Shown here one piece after another: positions 15,712 through 24,215 of a stretch of 64,000 bases of DNA (position 1 is its first letter; each line of letters begins with the position of its first letter). The notes beneath the pieces were generated by a model. It did not search any database. It was not told the origin of the DNA and was given only the letters and a program-made list of their open reading frames with translations. A program made the position numbers and the translations under genes. Where the stretch lies: assembly GCF_900103665.1 (NCBI RefSeq), contig NZ_FNGY01000011.1, forward strand, positions 62,001 to 126,000, written 5' to 3'. The stretch comes from Pedobacter steynii. Lineage in GTDB: Bacteria > Bacteroidota > Bacteroidia > Sphingobacteriales > Sphingobacteriaceae.

Positions 15712-16281
15712 TTAATATTTAAGAAAATATAGTCTGTAGCCTACATCCTCATCTGTATAGACTGATAATCCATTTGCAACATAGAATGGCAGATTACGCT
15801 CAGTTGAAGTCTCTAAAATCAATTGACGTTTCATTTCAACGCTATCTTTTATTAACTCAGACATTAGATGGCTACCGATGCCCTGGGATTGGAATGAGAT
15901 ATCAACTGCCACAAACCACACATAATATTTTAACCTTTCAGCGCGTTGAGCTTTAGCGACTATAGATTCTTTCTTCAGAATTTTTAAGACATTAAATAGC
16001 CCAACGACGGACAAAACCAATTTGACATTTCTTAAAATTGATTTACAAGTCGTCTTCTTTTTTTCAGGATAGAGAACAAGGGCACATGCTTTCATATCTT
16101 CAGAAATATAGACAACGCCGAAATCCATACATTCATCAAAGGCATATTCCATCAACCGGTCTATCCGTTGATTACGACCTGCACGACTACCCACTAAGTA
16201 ACTAACACTCTTATTTTCTGAGAATGAACCACTTAAAATCCTAATTACTTCTTTCCTATCAGAATATGTAGCTCTTTTCAT
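15712..16281 (-). CDS. GNAT-family N-acetyltransferase
   Basis: A 189-aa protein with the GNAT fold. The acetyl-CoA-binding segment VAVDISFQSQGIGSHLMSEL (about residues 127-146) contains the Q/RxxGxG/A signature as QSQGIG, and the C-terminal strand pattern LETSTERNLPFYVANGLSVY is typical of the later motif. The substrate is unknown; in mobile elements such genes may give resistance or detoxify a compound, but nothing here identifies the target. It has its own upstream region of 275 bp after mobC, which is AT-rich and shows no other feature. Confidence 0.75.
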   Translation of the reverse strand: MKRATYSDRKEVIRILSGSFSENKSVSYLVGSRAGRNQRIDRLMEYAFDECMDFGVVYISEDMKACALVLYPEKKKTTCKSILRNVKLVLSVVGLFNVLKILKKESIVAKAQRAERLKYYVWFVAVDISFQSQGIGSHLMSELIKDSVEMKRQLILETSTERNLPFYVANGLSVYTDEDVGYRLYFLKY

Positions 16282-16556
16282 ATTTACAAACGGTTATTTC
16301 ATCTTAAACTAAGCCTAAGAGCTAGTAAACATATGGTTTTTAAAATGTGTCAATTTATTAACCCATTATTATTATTAAACGATTAATTTAACGTTATTAT
16401 TACCCATACAAAGGATATTGATTAATATTTAAACAAAAAAAATACTTTAGTTATTTTTCATATAATAATAAAGAAAAATATAAACACACAAAAACCTGAG
16501 CGATTATTTTATATCCTTAAATTCTTATATCAATCATCTTATGCATTAAAGAAGAA

Positions 16557-18608
16557 TCACATGGACATTGGCTTTTGCTGTTTTTGACTTCCTCTTTTTT
16601 TTGTTAGAGGAACTGATTTACGGATGTCGCGTCTTTTAACGTTGCGCTTAGCTATTTCTATTGGTGCATCTTTTTGTAGATCTTTTAATTCATCTTGCAC
16701 CAATCTTTGAATATCACTTTTTATCTTGTAGTAGTTCTCTTGCAAATCATCATGACTTACCCTTCTAATAACAGGTATTTGCACATAAGCCGCCTCTTCC
16801 TTTGCAATGGCCTCATGGTCATTCTGAAGCTCCGCATGGAACATTTTCAGCCTAATCTTCTCATTTGGACTATCTGCAACTATACCAACAAATTCCCCAG
16901 AGGATAAAGTCGCTATCTTTGAGGCAGGGATGGCATAATCTAGCTGCGTAGATTTTGAGATAGAGGTTTCACTGCTATTTATACTCAGGCTCTCCCTATC
17001 CTGCAGGATTTTTCCAAAGGTTTCAGATAGCTTTTTTGCACTTTCACCTGTAACTTGACCACTAATGATATTACCGGAAATTCCTGCTATGATTTCTGCA
17101 AACTCAGCTCCATACTCCTTCTTCATTTGCTCAATAGACTGGATTCCGAGCGTACAACTTATTAAATTTGATCTGCCTGTACTGATCGTGCTAACGATCC
17201 CCGTTGCCACTAAAGTAGGGAACTCATCAAAGATCAGGCTGGACTTCATTTTACCTTTCTTGTTAACCAGCTTCAATAACCTGCTAACGTATAAAGACAG
17301 TACAGCTCCGTAGGTTTCTATCTTTTGGGGATTATTGCCCATACACACAACTTTAGGGGCCTCAGGATTATTGATATCCAAAGTAAAATCATTACCGGAA
17401 AGTACGTAATACAATTGCGGGGATGACAACCTCGCCAGTCCAATCTTTGCACTGGCTATCTGACCTTCCAGTTGTGCCATTGCGTTGTTCCTGTAGGCTG
17501 AAATAAAAGGATTGATCAATGCTTTTATTTCTTCTTCCTGCTGCAATAAAGCAAACAAAGGATCATAATCGATCATCATCAGTTCTATGACATGAGGTAA
17601 AGTGCAATATTTGCCATTCTTATATTTACGCAGGTACCAGATAATGGCCGTTAAAAAGTTAATCGGACTTTCCACAAAGAAATCCCCGGTCTTTTTTAAC
17701 CATTCCTTATTTAAACCGAGCATGATTGTCCTGCTTGATTCGGTAGCATCGGTGATATCCTCCATACTTTCTGGGTCAAGCGGGTTGCAACGATGTTTGG
17801 GATGCTCCAGATCAATGACATAGAATTCCGGTTTAACTTTATAGTTCTTATGGTATTTAAGCAATTTGTTATAAGCCATTTTACTTAGATCGTCAAACTT
17901 GAAATCATATAATAGCATAGAGAAACCCTTTTTAAGGTGCTGGTCTATAATGTGCCGGATCACAAAATAGGTCTTACCCGCACCTGCCGAACCTGAAACT
18001 AAAATGCTCCTGAATGGATTAACACAATTGACCCATCCGTTTCTGACTTTGCCTTTCAGCTTATATTTCGTAGGCAGGTTAATTGAATATTCATTTTCTA
18101 AAAGCCTTTCTTCCTGCGGAAAGGTTTCATTCTCAGAATTGAATACATCCTTACCTAAATTGAGCTTAATCAACCTTGATAACCAGTTTCCTCCGGAAAG
18201 GATCAGCAAATAACCTATACCAGTTAAGCCAATATACAGGCCAGCTATGAGGGGTATGCTCCCTTGCAGATAAAGCACCAGCAGGCTAAGGAAATATACG
18301 GATAGCCCACTTAAGATGTGAACGACTATGCTGTTCTTCTGGATTTTCTCATTCTTTTTGCCTTTTGCGCCTAATAAGGATATGCACAAAAACAATAAGG
18401 CGGCCAGTTTGGGTTTGAGCCAGCCGTTAAATAAACCCGTCTTTGCGATATTGCTGACCATACGGTCTGTGATCTCTGCTGTAAAACCCCAATGCTGAAA
18501 AGCTTTATAGCAGAGGATATAAAAATGAATGACTAATATGGCTATACTGATTAATCTGGTTAGATCAATGATCTTGCGCAAGCCTTGCGCATCTTCTCCG
18601 GTATTCAT
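16557..18608 (-). CDS. mobC: Type IV coupling protein (MobC/TraG-like, VirD4 family)
   Basis: A 683-aa protein. Four membrane segments fall in the first 150 residues (for example ISIAILVIHFYILCYKAF and HILSGLSVYFLSLLVLYL). The P-loop GSAGAGKT is near residue 207, and the Walker B-like SSLIFDEFPTL segment near residue 455 is followed by the SISTGRSNLISCTLGIQS block typical of coupling proteins. It would dock the relaxase-DNA complex onto the mating channel. The C-terminal tail is very basic. It follows the relaxase gene by 9 bp, in the mobA-mobB-mobC order of Bacteroidota elements. Confidence 0.9.
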   Translation of the reverse strand: MNTGEDAQGLRKIIDLTRLISIAILVIHFYILCYKAFQHWGFTAEITDRMVSNIAKTGLFNGWLKPKLAALLFLCISLLGAKGKKNEKIQKNSIVVHILSGLSVYFLSLLVLYLQGSIPLIAGLYIGLTGIGYLLILSGGNWLSRLIKLNLGKDVFNSENETFPQEERLLENEYSINLPTKYKLKGKVRNGWVNCVNPFRSILVSGSAGAGKTYFVIRHIIDQHLKKGFSMLLYDFKFDDLSKMAYNKLLKYHKNYKVKPEFYVIDLEHPKHRCNPLDPESMEDITDATESSRTIMLGLNKEWLKKTGDFFVESPINFLTAIIWYLRKYKNGKYCTLPHVIELMMIDYDPLFALLQQEEEIKALINPFISAYRNNAMAQLEGQIASAKIGLARLSSPQLYYVLSGNDFTLDINNPEAPKVVCMGNNPQKIETYGAVLSLYVSRLLKLVNKKGKMKSSLIFDEFPTLVATGIVSTISTGRSNLISCTLGIQSIEQMKKEYGAEFAEIIAGISGNIISGQVTGESAKKLSETFGKILQDRESLSINSSETSISKSTQLDYAIPASKIATLSSGEFVGIVADSPNEKIRLKMFHAELQNDHEAIAKEEAAYVQIPVIRRVSHDDLQENYYKIKSDIQRLVQDELKDLQKDAPIEIAKRNVKRRDIRKSVPLTKKRGSQKQQKPMSM

Positions 18609-18617
18609 AGAATAATT

Positions 18618-19895
18618 TTATAAGGTGAGTTCCTGATTGATCTGTTGATTGCGTTTCTTACGCTTTTTCCTTTTACGCGGCATTCCAGTAACGTATTCTG
18701 GTCGTGATGTCTCCAATAACTTTTCTAGGAAATGGGTAGGGTTAGGTAATTTTAAATAGGTATCTGATGCGGATTCGGCTTTCTGTTCCCTTCGCAATGC
18801 GAGGCGCAATGTTGATTTCTTTTCAGGATTAATCTGCTTGCTGACTTTGCTAAACTTTTCTGTAATGGCCTTTGCACTGTAATCTTTCCCCAAATCGCTG
18901 CCGTTGAATACTACCTTGTTCCGGTGGTCTATAAATGTGGTCCCGAAAACGAAACCCTGTTCATTTTCCCGGAATGCGACATGAATTCCAAGTTTGCCAG
19001 CTTCTTCCTCAAATCTTGATCTGGTAATATTGCTGTATTTGCCGAATACCTGATCTATCCGCTGTTTAAGATTTACCTTATACTGCTTTCGCTTTTCGGC
19101 GTTCCCTTCAAACTTCTGCTCTAAATTTCGCAGTGTCGGTTTGCTGTAAAATGAACTGGCCTTTACCGGAACACCAACAGAAATACCCTTTGCATCCAGT
19201 AAAGAGAACATAAGTCCTTTGTTTTCATACATAGGCGTATGTTCCGCACCACGCAGTGCCGTTACATTAAAGCATTTCAGAACGGCATTGTATTCCGCCA
19301 GTGAAGTAAACTTGTAATCTCTGGTGACCGCGGTAATGACGTTACTGATTGCCCGTTTCGTGGGTATTTTGCCATACTTTACTTTTTGAGGATCAGCCTT
19401 TATAATCCCTGAATTTTGTTTAATCATTTTTGATTCTGCTTTAACCAGATTGTATTCTTCCTCAATTGCCTTCCTTGCTTCCTCGGATTTCAGTGCATTG
19501 TTGTGCAGATCAATACGTTTCCCCTGGGCGGTGATATTTGTCGTTACGATATGTACATGCATATGGGCGGCATCATCATGGCGGTAAACCAGAAAAGGCT
19601 GGTCATCATAGCCCATCTTTTCCATATAGCTGTTTGCGATCTGTTGTAACTCGGAATTATCAAGATTTTCACTGGAATGGAAGTTCAGGGAAATGTGAAC
19701 GGCATTTGTTTTTACGTTGGGATTTAATTCCAGTAAATGCTGGAAACGATTCAGTTTCTGGTTAAAATTCATTTGCTCAATTTCTCCGGCAAAGCCGCTT
19801 GCCATAATCAGGTTAGCTTCACCTTCATTCACCTTGTTTTCATTGTAATGCAGTGCGCCACGAATGCTTTTTCCTGCGTTTATTTTTGCAACCAT
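18618..19895 (-). CDS. mobB: Relaxase/mobilization nuclease MobB (MOBP type)
   Basis: A 425-aa relaxase. The metal-binding three-histidine motif is HDDAAHMHVHIVTTNI at about residues 105-120, preceded by NAVHISLNFHSSE; the catalytic Tyr should lie in the first 60 residues (candidate Y17 in LHYNENKV). This is the relaxase/mobilization nuclease domain of MOBP proteins that nick oriT. The C-terminal 150 residues are highly basic. The start overlaps the end of mobA by 16 bp. The candidate oriT lies on the far side of mobA. Confidence 0.9.
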   Translation of the reverse strand: MVAKINAGKSIRGALHYNENKVNEGEANLIMASGFAGEIEQMNFNQKLNRFQHLLELNPNVKTNAVHISLNFHSSENLDNSELQQIANSYMEKMGYDDQPFLVYRHDDAAHMHVHIVTTNITAQGKRIDLHNNALKSEEARKAIEEEYNLVKAESKMIKQNSGIIKADPQKVKYGKIPTKRAISNVITAVTRDYKFTSLAEYNAVLKCFNVTALRGAEHTPMYENKGLMFSLLDAKGISVGVPVKASSFYSKPTLRNLEQKFEGNAEKRKQYKVNLKQRIDQVFGKYSNITRSRFEEEAGKLGIHVAFRENEQGFVFGTTFIDHRNKVVFNGSDLGKDYSAKAITEKFSKVSKQINPEKKSTLRLALRREQKAESASDTYLKLPNPTHFLEKLLETSRPEYVTGMPRKRKKRKKRNQQINQELTL

Positions 19896-20287
19896 TTGTC
19901 AGCGAGTTTAGAAATGAGGGTTAACAGTTCATCTACTTTCTTATCCACTTTTTTATACTGGTTGGCCACTTTTAATACATAAAATGCCCGGTGTGTTTCT
20001 GCTTTATCCTGATTGAAGCTGCGGGTGATCTGGTTGATATTGATACCAATTGCCTTTAACTCCTTACGGATCAAGGCCAGTTCCTCCATAGTGGCATTCA
20101 AGGTCATGTCTTTATAGAAAAGCGTAATCTTTTCCTGGCTCAATAATTTCCTGGCAACACCACCAACAGAATGACAATCACTGTTCAGCCGGATCTTATC
20201 CAGCCGCATATAAACCTTTTCTGTTACCCTTGTCCGTACAAAACGGGTCAGCAGTTCATCAGGATTGGGTGATTTCTTTCTTGGCAT
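19880..20287 (-). CDS. mobA: Mobilization accessory protein MobA
   Basis: The ATG at 20287 gives 135 aa starting MPRKKSPNPDELLTRFV; the longer frame to a TTG at 20320 is less likely. The N-terminal half looks like a ribbon-helix-helix DNA-binding domain (RFVRTRVTEKVYMRLDKIR), and the segment ALIRKELKAIGININQITRS is the signature of MobC/MobA-type relaxosome accessory proteins. It would bind oriT and help the relaxase, whose gene overlaps by 16 bp. Confidence 0.82.
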   Translation of the reverse strand: MPRKKSPNPDELLTRFVRTRVTEKVYMRLDKIRLNSDCHSVGGVARKLLSQEKITLFYKDMTLNATMEELALIRKELKAIGININQITRSFNQDKAETHRAFYVLKVANQYKKVDKKVDELLTLISKLADKWLQK

Positions 20288-20328
20288 GGTAGTGTCTTTA
20301 TAGGAGTTAAAAAGAGGCAAGTTCCGCA

Positions 20329-20379
20329 GCCGCTTTAAGCCAACTGGTAAGCGGCGAAAAGGGTTTTCGTGGACGAAAA
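20329..20379. other. Candidate origin of transfer (oriT)
   Basis: Just upstream of mobA there are nested inverted repeats: GCCGCTT (20329-20335) with AAGCGGC (20349-20355), and CGAAAA (20355-20360), TTTTCG (20364-20369), CGAAAA (20374-20379), where the central arm can pair with either neighbour. The position before the relaxosome genes and the inverted-repeat pattern are typical of MOBP oriTs. The nic site cannot be assigned from sequence alone. The stretch 20288-20480 otherwise contains no gene. Confidence 0.4.
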
Positions 20380-20480
20380 TATATCTTTGCTTAGACCACG
20401 CGGGCTACAGGAGGCTCCTTACAGCAGTGCTTTTAAACGCTTGTTAATTGTTGAACTAAGTTTGAATGATTATGGGAATG

Positions 20481-20654
20481 TTATTGTTCGATTTTGTCGG
20501 GTGTCCGGTTTGGCCAGAACTGTTCCAATGGGACGAAACTCCTTAACAGTTGCCGGATTTTCTGACGGGGCGATTGTTTCACCATTTTGAATTTCAGGTG
20601 CGGGCTGCCGTTAAACTTGCGGCCTTTTACATTGGGGTCTTTGTATCTGCTCAT
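20481..20654 (-). CDS. Small basic ORF upstream of the mob genes
   Basis: An ATG-to-TAA frame of 57 codons encoding a very basic peptide (MSRYKDPNVKGRKFNGS... KMVKQSPRQKIRQLLRS ... PLEQFWPNR). The ATG lies 23 nt downstream of the -7-like box of the shared ICE promoter, which argues for expression. A 6-bp hairpin (GCTATC/GATAGC, 20656-20675) sits in the short leader. It could be a DNA-binding relaxosome or excision helper. No family is recognised; the evidence is position and composition only. Confidence 0.4.
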   Translation of the reverse strand: MSRYKDPNVKGRKFNGSPHLKFKMVKQSPRQKIRQLLRSFVPLEQFWPNRTPDKIEQ

Positions 20655-20676
20655 GGCTATCTAAATTTTGATAGCT

Positions 20677-20718
20677 CAAAGTTGAAAAGCTTGAAAATGA
20701 GTTGGTCACTAGTAGTGA
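20677..20718 (-). promoter_or_regulatory. Shared ICE promoter/operator, copy 2 (mobilisation unit)
   Basis: On the minus strand the palindrome TCACTACTAGTGA (20718-20706) is followed by CCAA, 17 nt, and the -7-like box CAACTTTG (20684-20677). The two halves of the palindrome are exact inverted repeats around one base. Leftward transcription would run into the 57-aa ORF and then the mob genes. The same palindrome also lies 43 bp upstream of the rightward HEPN-type gene and could affect it too. Confidence 0.65.
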
Positions 20719-20761
20719 TAAATAAGCATTTTAGCACTAACTACAAAGTTATTAACCTAAT

Positions 20762-22237
20762 ATGCTCTACATGACACATAAAACCTTAAACACGACTATT
20801 GAAGCGATTGATGCAATAAAAGAATCTCAAACTCTAAAACTAGAGACAGAACATTACCTATTAAAAAATTATGATATATCGATTGATAAAGTAGAAAAAG
20901 GCTATTCAGCAAAAATTCTTTTTAAACCCTTTAGCGGTTACAGTTCTAGCCAAATGCATTTTATTGAATTTCCTAAACCTATAAAATTATCCAGTGAAAA
21001 AAGCACCTATTTTATTCCTGAAAATTCAATTCACTTGAATCAGCACTTTACGGATTTTAACAATGACGACCCAACTATTGAAATAACCGGGAGTATAGAC
21101 AAACTCTCAACTGCTGAAGATGATTCAAATTTTGATGGAAAGTATTTAAGACTTGTAGTTCCAGTTATTTCGAGTCAAGGTAAACTCCGTAATGTTCGAG
21201 GATGGAGCTACAAGACCGACTTACCTGCAAAAGATGGAAATCTTATAAAAGTTATTATTAATAATTCTGAATATCATTTTTTTGAATTTCAGATTGATAA
21301 AAATTCATATCTGGTGATTGATACTACAAGCATATGTAATACACAGATATTTAAGAACGTCAGCCACGCCATTTTACTTGCACTGGGTTTTCTTTATGGT
21401 AATGTTTATTTGGATGAAGGATTTATCTTATCCTCCGAGACAGCCGAATTTACTCAAATAAGTGATATAAGCTTTTCGACTTATCGCGAATCCATGATGA
21501 CAGGGTACAGAATTCATACTACAAATGCATACTCTGTTTACAATATGACAGGTAAGGATGAAATTGAGATAGAAGCAAAAGAAGTCGAGGTCAAAAAGTG
21601 GATTAATGATATCGTAGCGATTGAAGAGCCAATATTTAGTGGTCTTTGCGAATTATTTTATAATAATGAACCGATATCCCGCGCAGTTATAGTTACACTC
21701 CAAGGAAATCTGCTAGCGTTGGAAATAAAGGGGTCGGCATATAGTCTTGCACTTGAAGCAATAACAGCTGTTCTTATGGGAGAAAATGATGAAAAGAGAC
21801 CCAAACCAGTTACAAAGGAAGTATTCAAAGAACTGAAGGATAAATTTCTTGGAACCTTAGATGAGATACTGCCTCCAGACGCCGGAAATGAAACTGCTCG
21901 AAAGATTTTTAAAAGCCGTATAGAAAACTTAAACAGCCCTACTAATGCAGACAAGCTTCAAAAATCATTCGATTTAATAAACTATAAGCTAAACGATTAT
22001 GAACAATCCGCTTTAAGAGCGAGAGATAAATTCCAACATGGAGAACTCCCTGTTTCTGACAATTCCGATGATATAGTATTTCAAGAAGTTTATTTCATGA
22101 CTTTAATTATGCATAGGCTGATTTATACATTGATTTTAAAGCGTATTGGCTATAGTGGCTACATTATTAATTATCCACAACTTCATTCCAATATAACCCG
22201 TAGGAATTTAGGTGAAGAGCTGTTTTATAAACTATAG
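20762..22237 (+). CDS. HEPN-motif cargo protein, candidate phage-defence RNase
   Basis: A 491-aa soluble protein (an alternative ATG is at 20771). The first 330 residues are beta-rich without a recognised family. The C-terminal 150 residues are helical and carry R421-D-K-F-Q-H426, an Rx4H motif in the context RARDKFQHGELP, followed by a helix rich in hydrophobic residues (VYFMTLIMHRLIYTLILKRI). This is the pattern of HEPN RNase domains, and the architecture (large sensor-like N-terminus plus C-terminal HEPN) recalls ApeA-type abortive-infection proteins. It is a single cargo gene next to the recombinase, AT-richer than the tra genes. Defence function is inference. Confidence 0.55.
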   Translation: MLYMTHKTLNTTIEAIDAIKESQTLKLETEHYLLKNYDISIDKVEKGYSAKILFKPFSGYSSSQMHFIEFPKPIKLSSEKSTYFIPENSIHLNQHFTDFNNDDPTIEITGSIDKLSTAEDDSNFDGKYLRLVVPVISSQGKLRNVRGWSYKTDLPAKDGNLIKVIINNSEYHFFEFQIDKNSYLVIDTTSICNTQIFKNVSHAILLALGFLYGNVYLDEGFILSSETAEFTQISDISFSTYRESMMTGYRIHTTNAYSVYNMTGKDEIEIEAKEVEVKKWINDIVAIEEPIFSGLCELFYNNEPISRAVIVTLQGNLLALEIKGSAYSLALEAITAVLMGENDEKRPKPVTKEVFKELKDKFLGTLDEILPPDAGNETARKIFKSRIENLNSPTNADKLQKSFDLINYKLNDYEQSALRARDKFQHGELPVSDNSDDIVFQEVYFMTLIMHRLIYTLILKRIGYSGYIINYPQLHSNITRRNLGEELFYKL

Positions 22238-22297
22238 TAGAGTTATTATTAAAACATGTTTATACTACTAACCATAAATTTTATTTAAGCTTACTCG

Positions 22298-22390
22298 TCA
22301 TTAGTAGTGATGAATTTATTTTAGCCATCTTTTTTAAAAGTTTATTCATCACTACTAGTGACCAAGCTATTTTTAAGCACTTCATGTTTG
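22298..22390 (+). promoter_or_regulatory. Inverted pair of ICE operators and recombinase-unit promoter (copies 3 and 4)
   Basis: Copy 3 (TCATTAGTAGTGA, 22298-22310) and copy 4 (TCACTACTAGTGA, 22349-22361) of the ICE palindrome face in opposite orientations. Copy 4 is followed by CCAA, 17 nt and the -7-like box CATGTTTG (22383-22390), the same geometry as the other two promoters, and would drive the 71-aa ORF and the recombinase. Copy 3 faces the 3' end of the HEPN-type gene, with only a weak -7-like box. Confidence 0.65.
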
Positions 22391-22408
22391 CATTCCAATC
22401 TGCAAAAC

Positions 22409-22624
22409 ATGAGAGACATAAGAACTACCGGAAAACGTACCATAACCCCTCAAAAAGTTATTAAAATTCTCGAAGAAAATGGGACAATAGTTAACAATAC
22501 TGAAGCCGAACTAATTTTGGATTTCATGTATAAATTCGCTAATTTATCAGTTAAACAGATAATTAGAAAGGATTCCGGCGAAAATAACCCAGACGTCAGG
22601 ACACCGAGAAAGCTGTTCAAATAA
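22409..22624 (+). CDS. Small ORF preceding the recombinase
   Basis: From the ATG at 22409 (19 nt after the -7-like box) it encodes 71 aa. The segment GTIVNNTEAELILDFMYKFA followed by NLSVKQII looks like a compact helical domain seen in small accessory proteins of Bacteroidota mobile elements. It may act as a recombination directionality factor or regulator because it is cotranscribed with the recombinase, 46 bp upstream of it. A longer frame begins at 22358, but that start lies inside the operator and is unlikely to be used. Confidence 0.55.
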   Translation: MRDIRTTGKRTITPQKVIKILEENGTIVNNTEAELILDFMYKFANLSVKQIIRKDSGENNPDVRTPRKLFK

Positions 22625-22670
22625 CTGATTTATTAACCAATATTAACATGAAAATGAAAGGAGAAATTTA

Positions 22671-24215
22671 ATGAAAAAAGCATGTTTATACATCAGGGTG
22701 AGTACTGATGAGCAGGCAGACAAGGGCTTTTCCCAGCGGGATCAGGCCGAACGTTTACAAACCTACTGTTTAAGGAATCATATAGAGGTTACCAAGATCA
22801 TCTTTGAGGATTATTCGGCCAAAACTTTTAACCGCCCCGAATGGAACAAACTACTAGCCGAAATGAAGCGGTCAAAAGGCAAAGACTTCGATTATATCAT
22901 GTTCACCAAATGGGATCGGTTCAGCAGAAATACAGCTGATGCTTACCAGATGATCCGCATCCTCAATTTAGATTACTTTGTTGAGCCAGTTGCCATTGAA
23001 CAGCCTTTGGATGTAGAGGTGCCTGAAAGTAAGACGATCCTAGCCGTTTATCTTTCCATGCCTGAAGTGGAAAATGACCGAAGGGCATTGAATGTGAAAT
23101 ATGGCATGAGAAGGGCAAAAAAAGAAGGTAGATGGATGGGGCGCGCACCAGCAGGCTATAAGAACAAAACTACCGAAGATGGTAAAAAATATATTGCCAT
23201 ATATGAACCTGAAGCCAGTTACATGAAATGGGCGTTTGAACAGTTAGCCGAAGGTACTTTTGCAACTGAACATGTTTGGATGAAGGCAAAGGAAATGGGT
23301 TTAAAGTGCGGGCGCAGCAGTTTTTGGGATTACATCCGAAATCCTGGTTATTGTGGGAAAATTAGAATTCCAGCGTTTAAAGACGAGGAAGCAAGGCTTG
23401 TGGACGGGCAGCATGAACCGTTGATTTCTGAAAGCTTGTTTTATAAAGTTCAGGATGTATTGGAAGGTAGAAAGCGCCAGTTCAAGCAGAAACAGGGCAA
23501 CAAGGCCGTTTCTCCACGTTCTTTAGCATTACGAGGCTTCCTGATTTGCCCTAAATGTGGTGAGGTACTTACGGGCAGTGCATCCAGAGGACGCAAACAT
23601 TATTATCATTACTATCACTGTAAAGCAGGTTGCCCTAGATTCCGGGCGGATATGACCAATATCTTGTTTGAGCGTGTACTTAAGCAGTTTGTACCCAGGC
23701 CAGGAATGGCGGAATTATTTATTTCTGTGGTTTCTGACGCTTATTTTGAAAATCGAGCATCAAAGGCAGACCGTTCCCGAACCATAGAAATTATTAAGGA
23801 ACAAAATAACCGCATGAATAAGTCGATAGAATTGTTAATCAATGATGTCATTAGTGGAACTGAGTACCAGAATATCAAAAAAGACTGCGAGGAGAAGATC
23901 GAAAGGGCTAAAGCAGCGCTGCAAGAGCTGACTGAGCGGGATTCAGAGGAACTTGATATAGAAAATCTGGCAACCTTAGCGACATCTAACCTTAAAAAAC
24001 TGACTCAGTTTTACTCAGAGGCCGATTCTGACGTCAAAAGATCAATAACTGGTTCGATTTTTCTTGAAAAATGGGTTTTTGACGGTGAAAATCATCGAAC
24101 CACTAAAATGAATAAAGCGGCTCAGCTTATCTATCACATTAACAAGAAGTTAAGGCATAAAAAAACCGGAGCAAATTTTCTTGAAAAAATTGACTCCGGT
24201 AAAGTGCACTTGTAG
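22671..24215 (+). CDS. Large serine recombinase (ICE integrase/excisionase)
   Basis: A 514-aa large serine recombinase. The N-terminal resolvase domain begins ACLYIRVSTDEQADKGFS with the catalytic serine in RVST (S10), and has a conserved WDRFSR segment near residue 82. A recombinase domain follows (about 155-260), then a zinc ribbon with CPKCG (about 294) and the CKAGC pair near 317, then a C-terminal coiled coil (about 350-430). It catalyses ICE integration and excision. The last codons (about 16 residues, FLEKIDSGKVHL end) read through the tRNA-Arg terminator, and the stop lies inside the tRNA gene, so the C-terminus is probably encoded by attachment-site DNA. Confidence 0.9.
   Translation: MKKACLYIRVSTDEQADKGFSQRDQAERLQTYCLRNHIEVTKIIFEDYSAKTFNRPEWNKLLAEMKRSKGKDFDYIMFTKWDRFSRNTADAYQMIRILNLDYFVEPVAIEQPLDVEVPESKTILAVYLSMPEVENDRRALNVKYGMRRAKKEGRWMGRAPAGYKNKTTEDGKKYIAIYEPEASYMKWAFEQLAEGTFATEHVWMKAKEMGLKCGRSSFWDYIRNPGYCGKIRIPAFKDEEARLVDGQHEPLISESLFYKVQDVLEGRKRQFKQKQGNKAVSPRSLALRGFLICPKCGEVLTGSASRGRKHYYHYYHCKAGCPRFRADMTNILFERVLKQFVPRPGMAELFISVVSDAYFENRASKADRSRTIEIIKEQNNRMNKSIELLINDVISGTEYQNIKKDCEEKIERAKAALQELTERDSEELDIENLATLATSNLKKLTQFYSEADSDVKRSITGSIFLEKWVFDGENHRTTKMNKAAQLIYHINKKLRHKKTGANFLEKIDSGKVHL
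24159..24200 (-). terminator. Intrinsic terminator of tRNA-Arg, inside the recombinase ORF
   Basis: On the minus strand ACCGGAG (24200-24194) pairs with CTCCGGT (24071-type arm at 24171-24165), with further pairing of the A/T-rich inner arms, followed by seven Ts (24165-24159). It starts 5 nt after the tRNA 3' end. All of it lies inside the last codons of the recombinase reading frame on the other strand. Confidence 0.8.

Noticed and set aside
20369..20590. Rightward 73-aa ORF in the mob upstream region
   Set aside because: It overlaps the candidate oriT and runs antisense to the better-placed 57-aa ORF. Its composition is not protein-like, and no promoter fits.
22358..22408. N-terminal extension of the 71-aa ORF from 22358
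   Set aside because: The added codons overlap the operator palindrome and lie upstream of the predicted transcription start.
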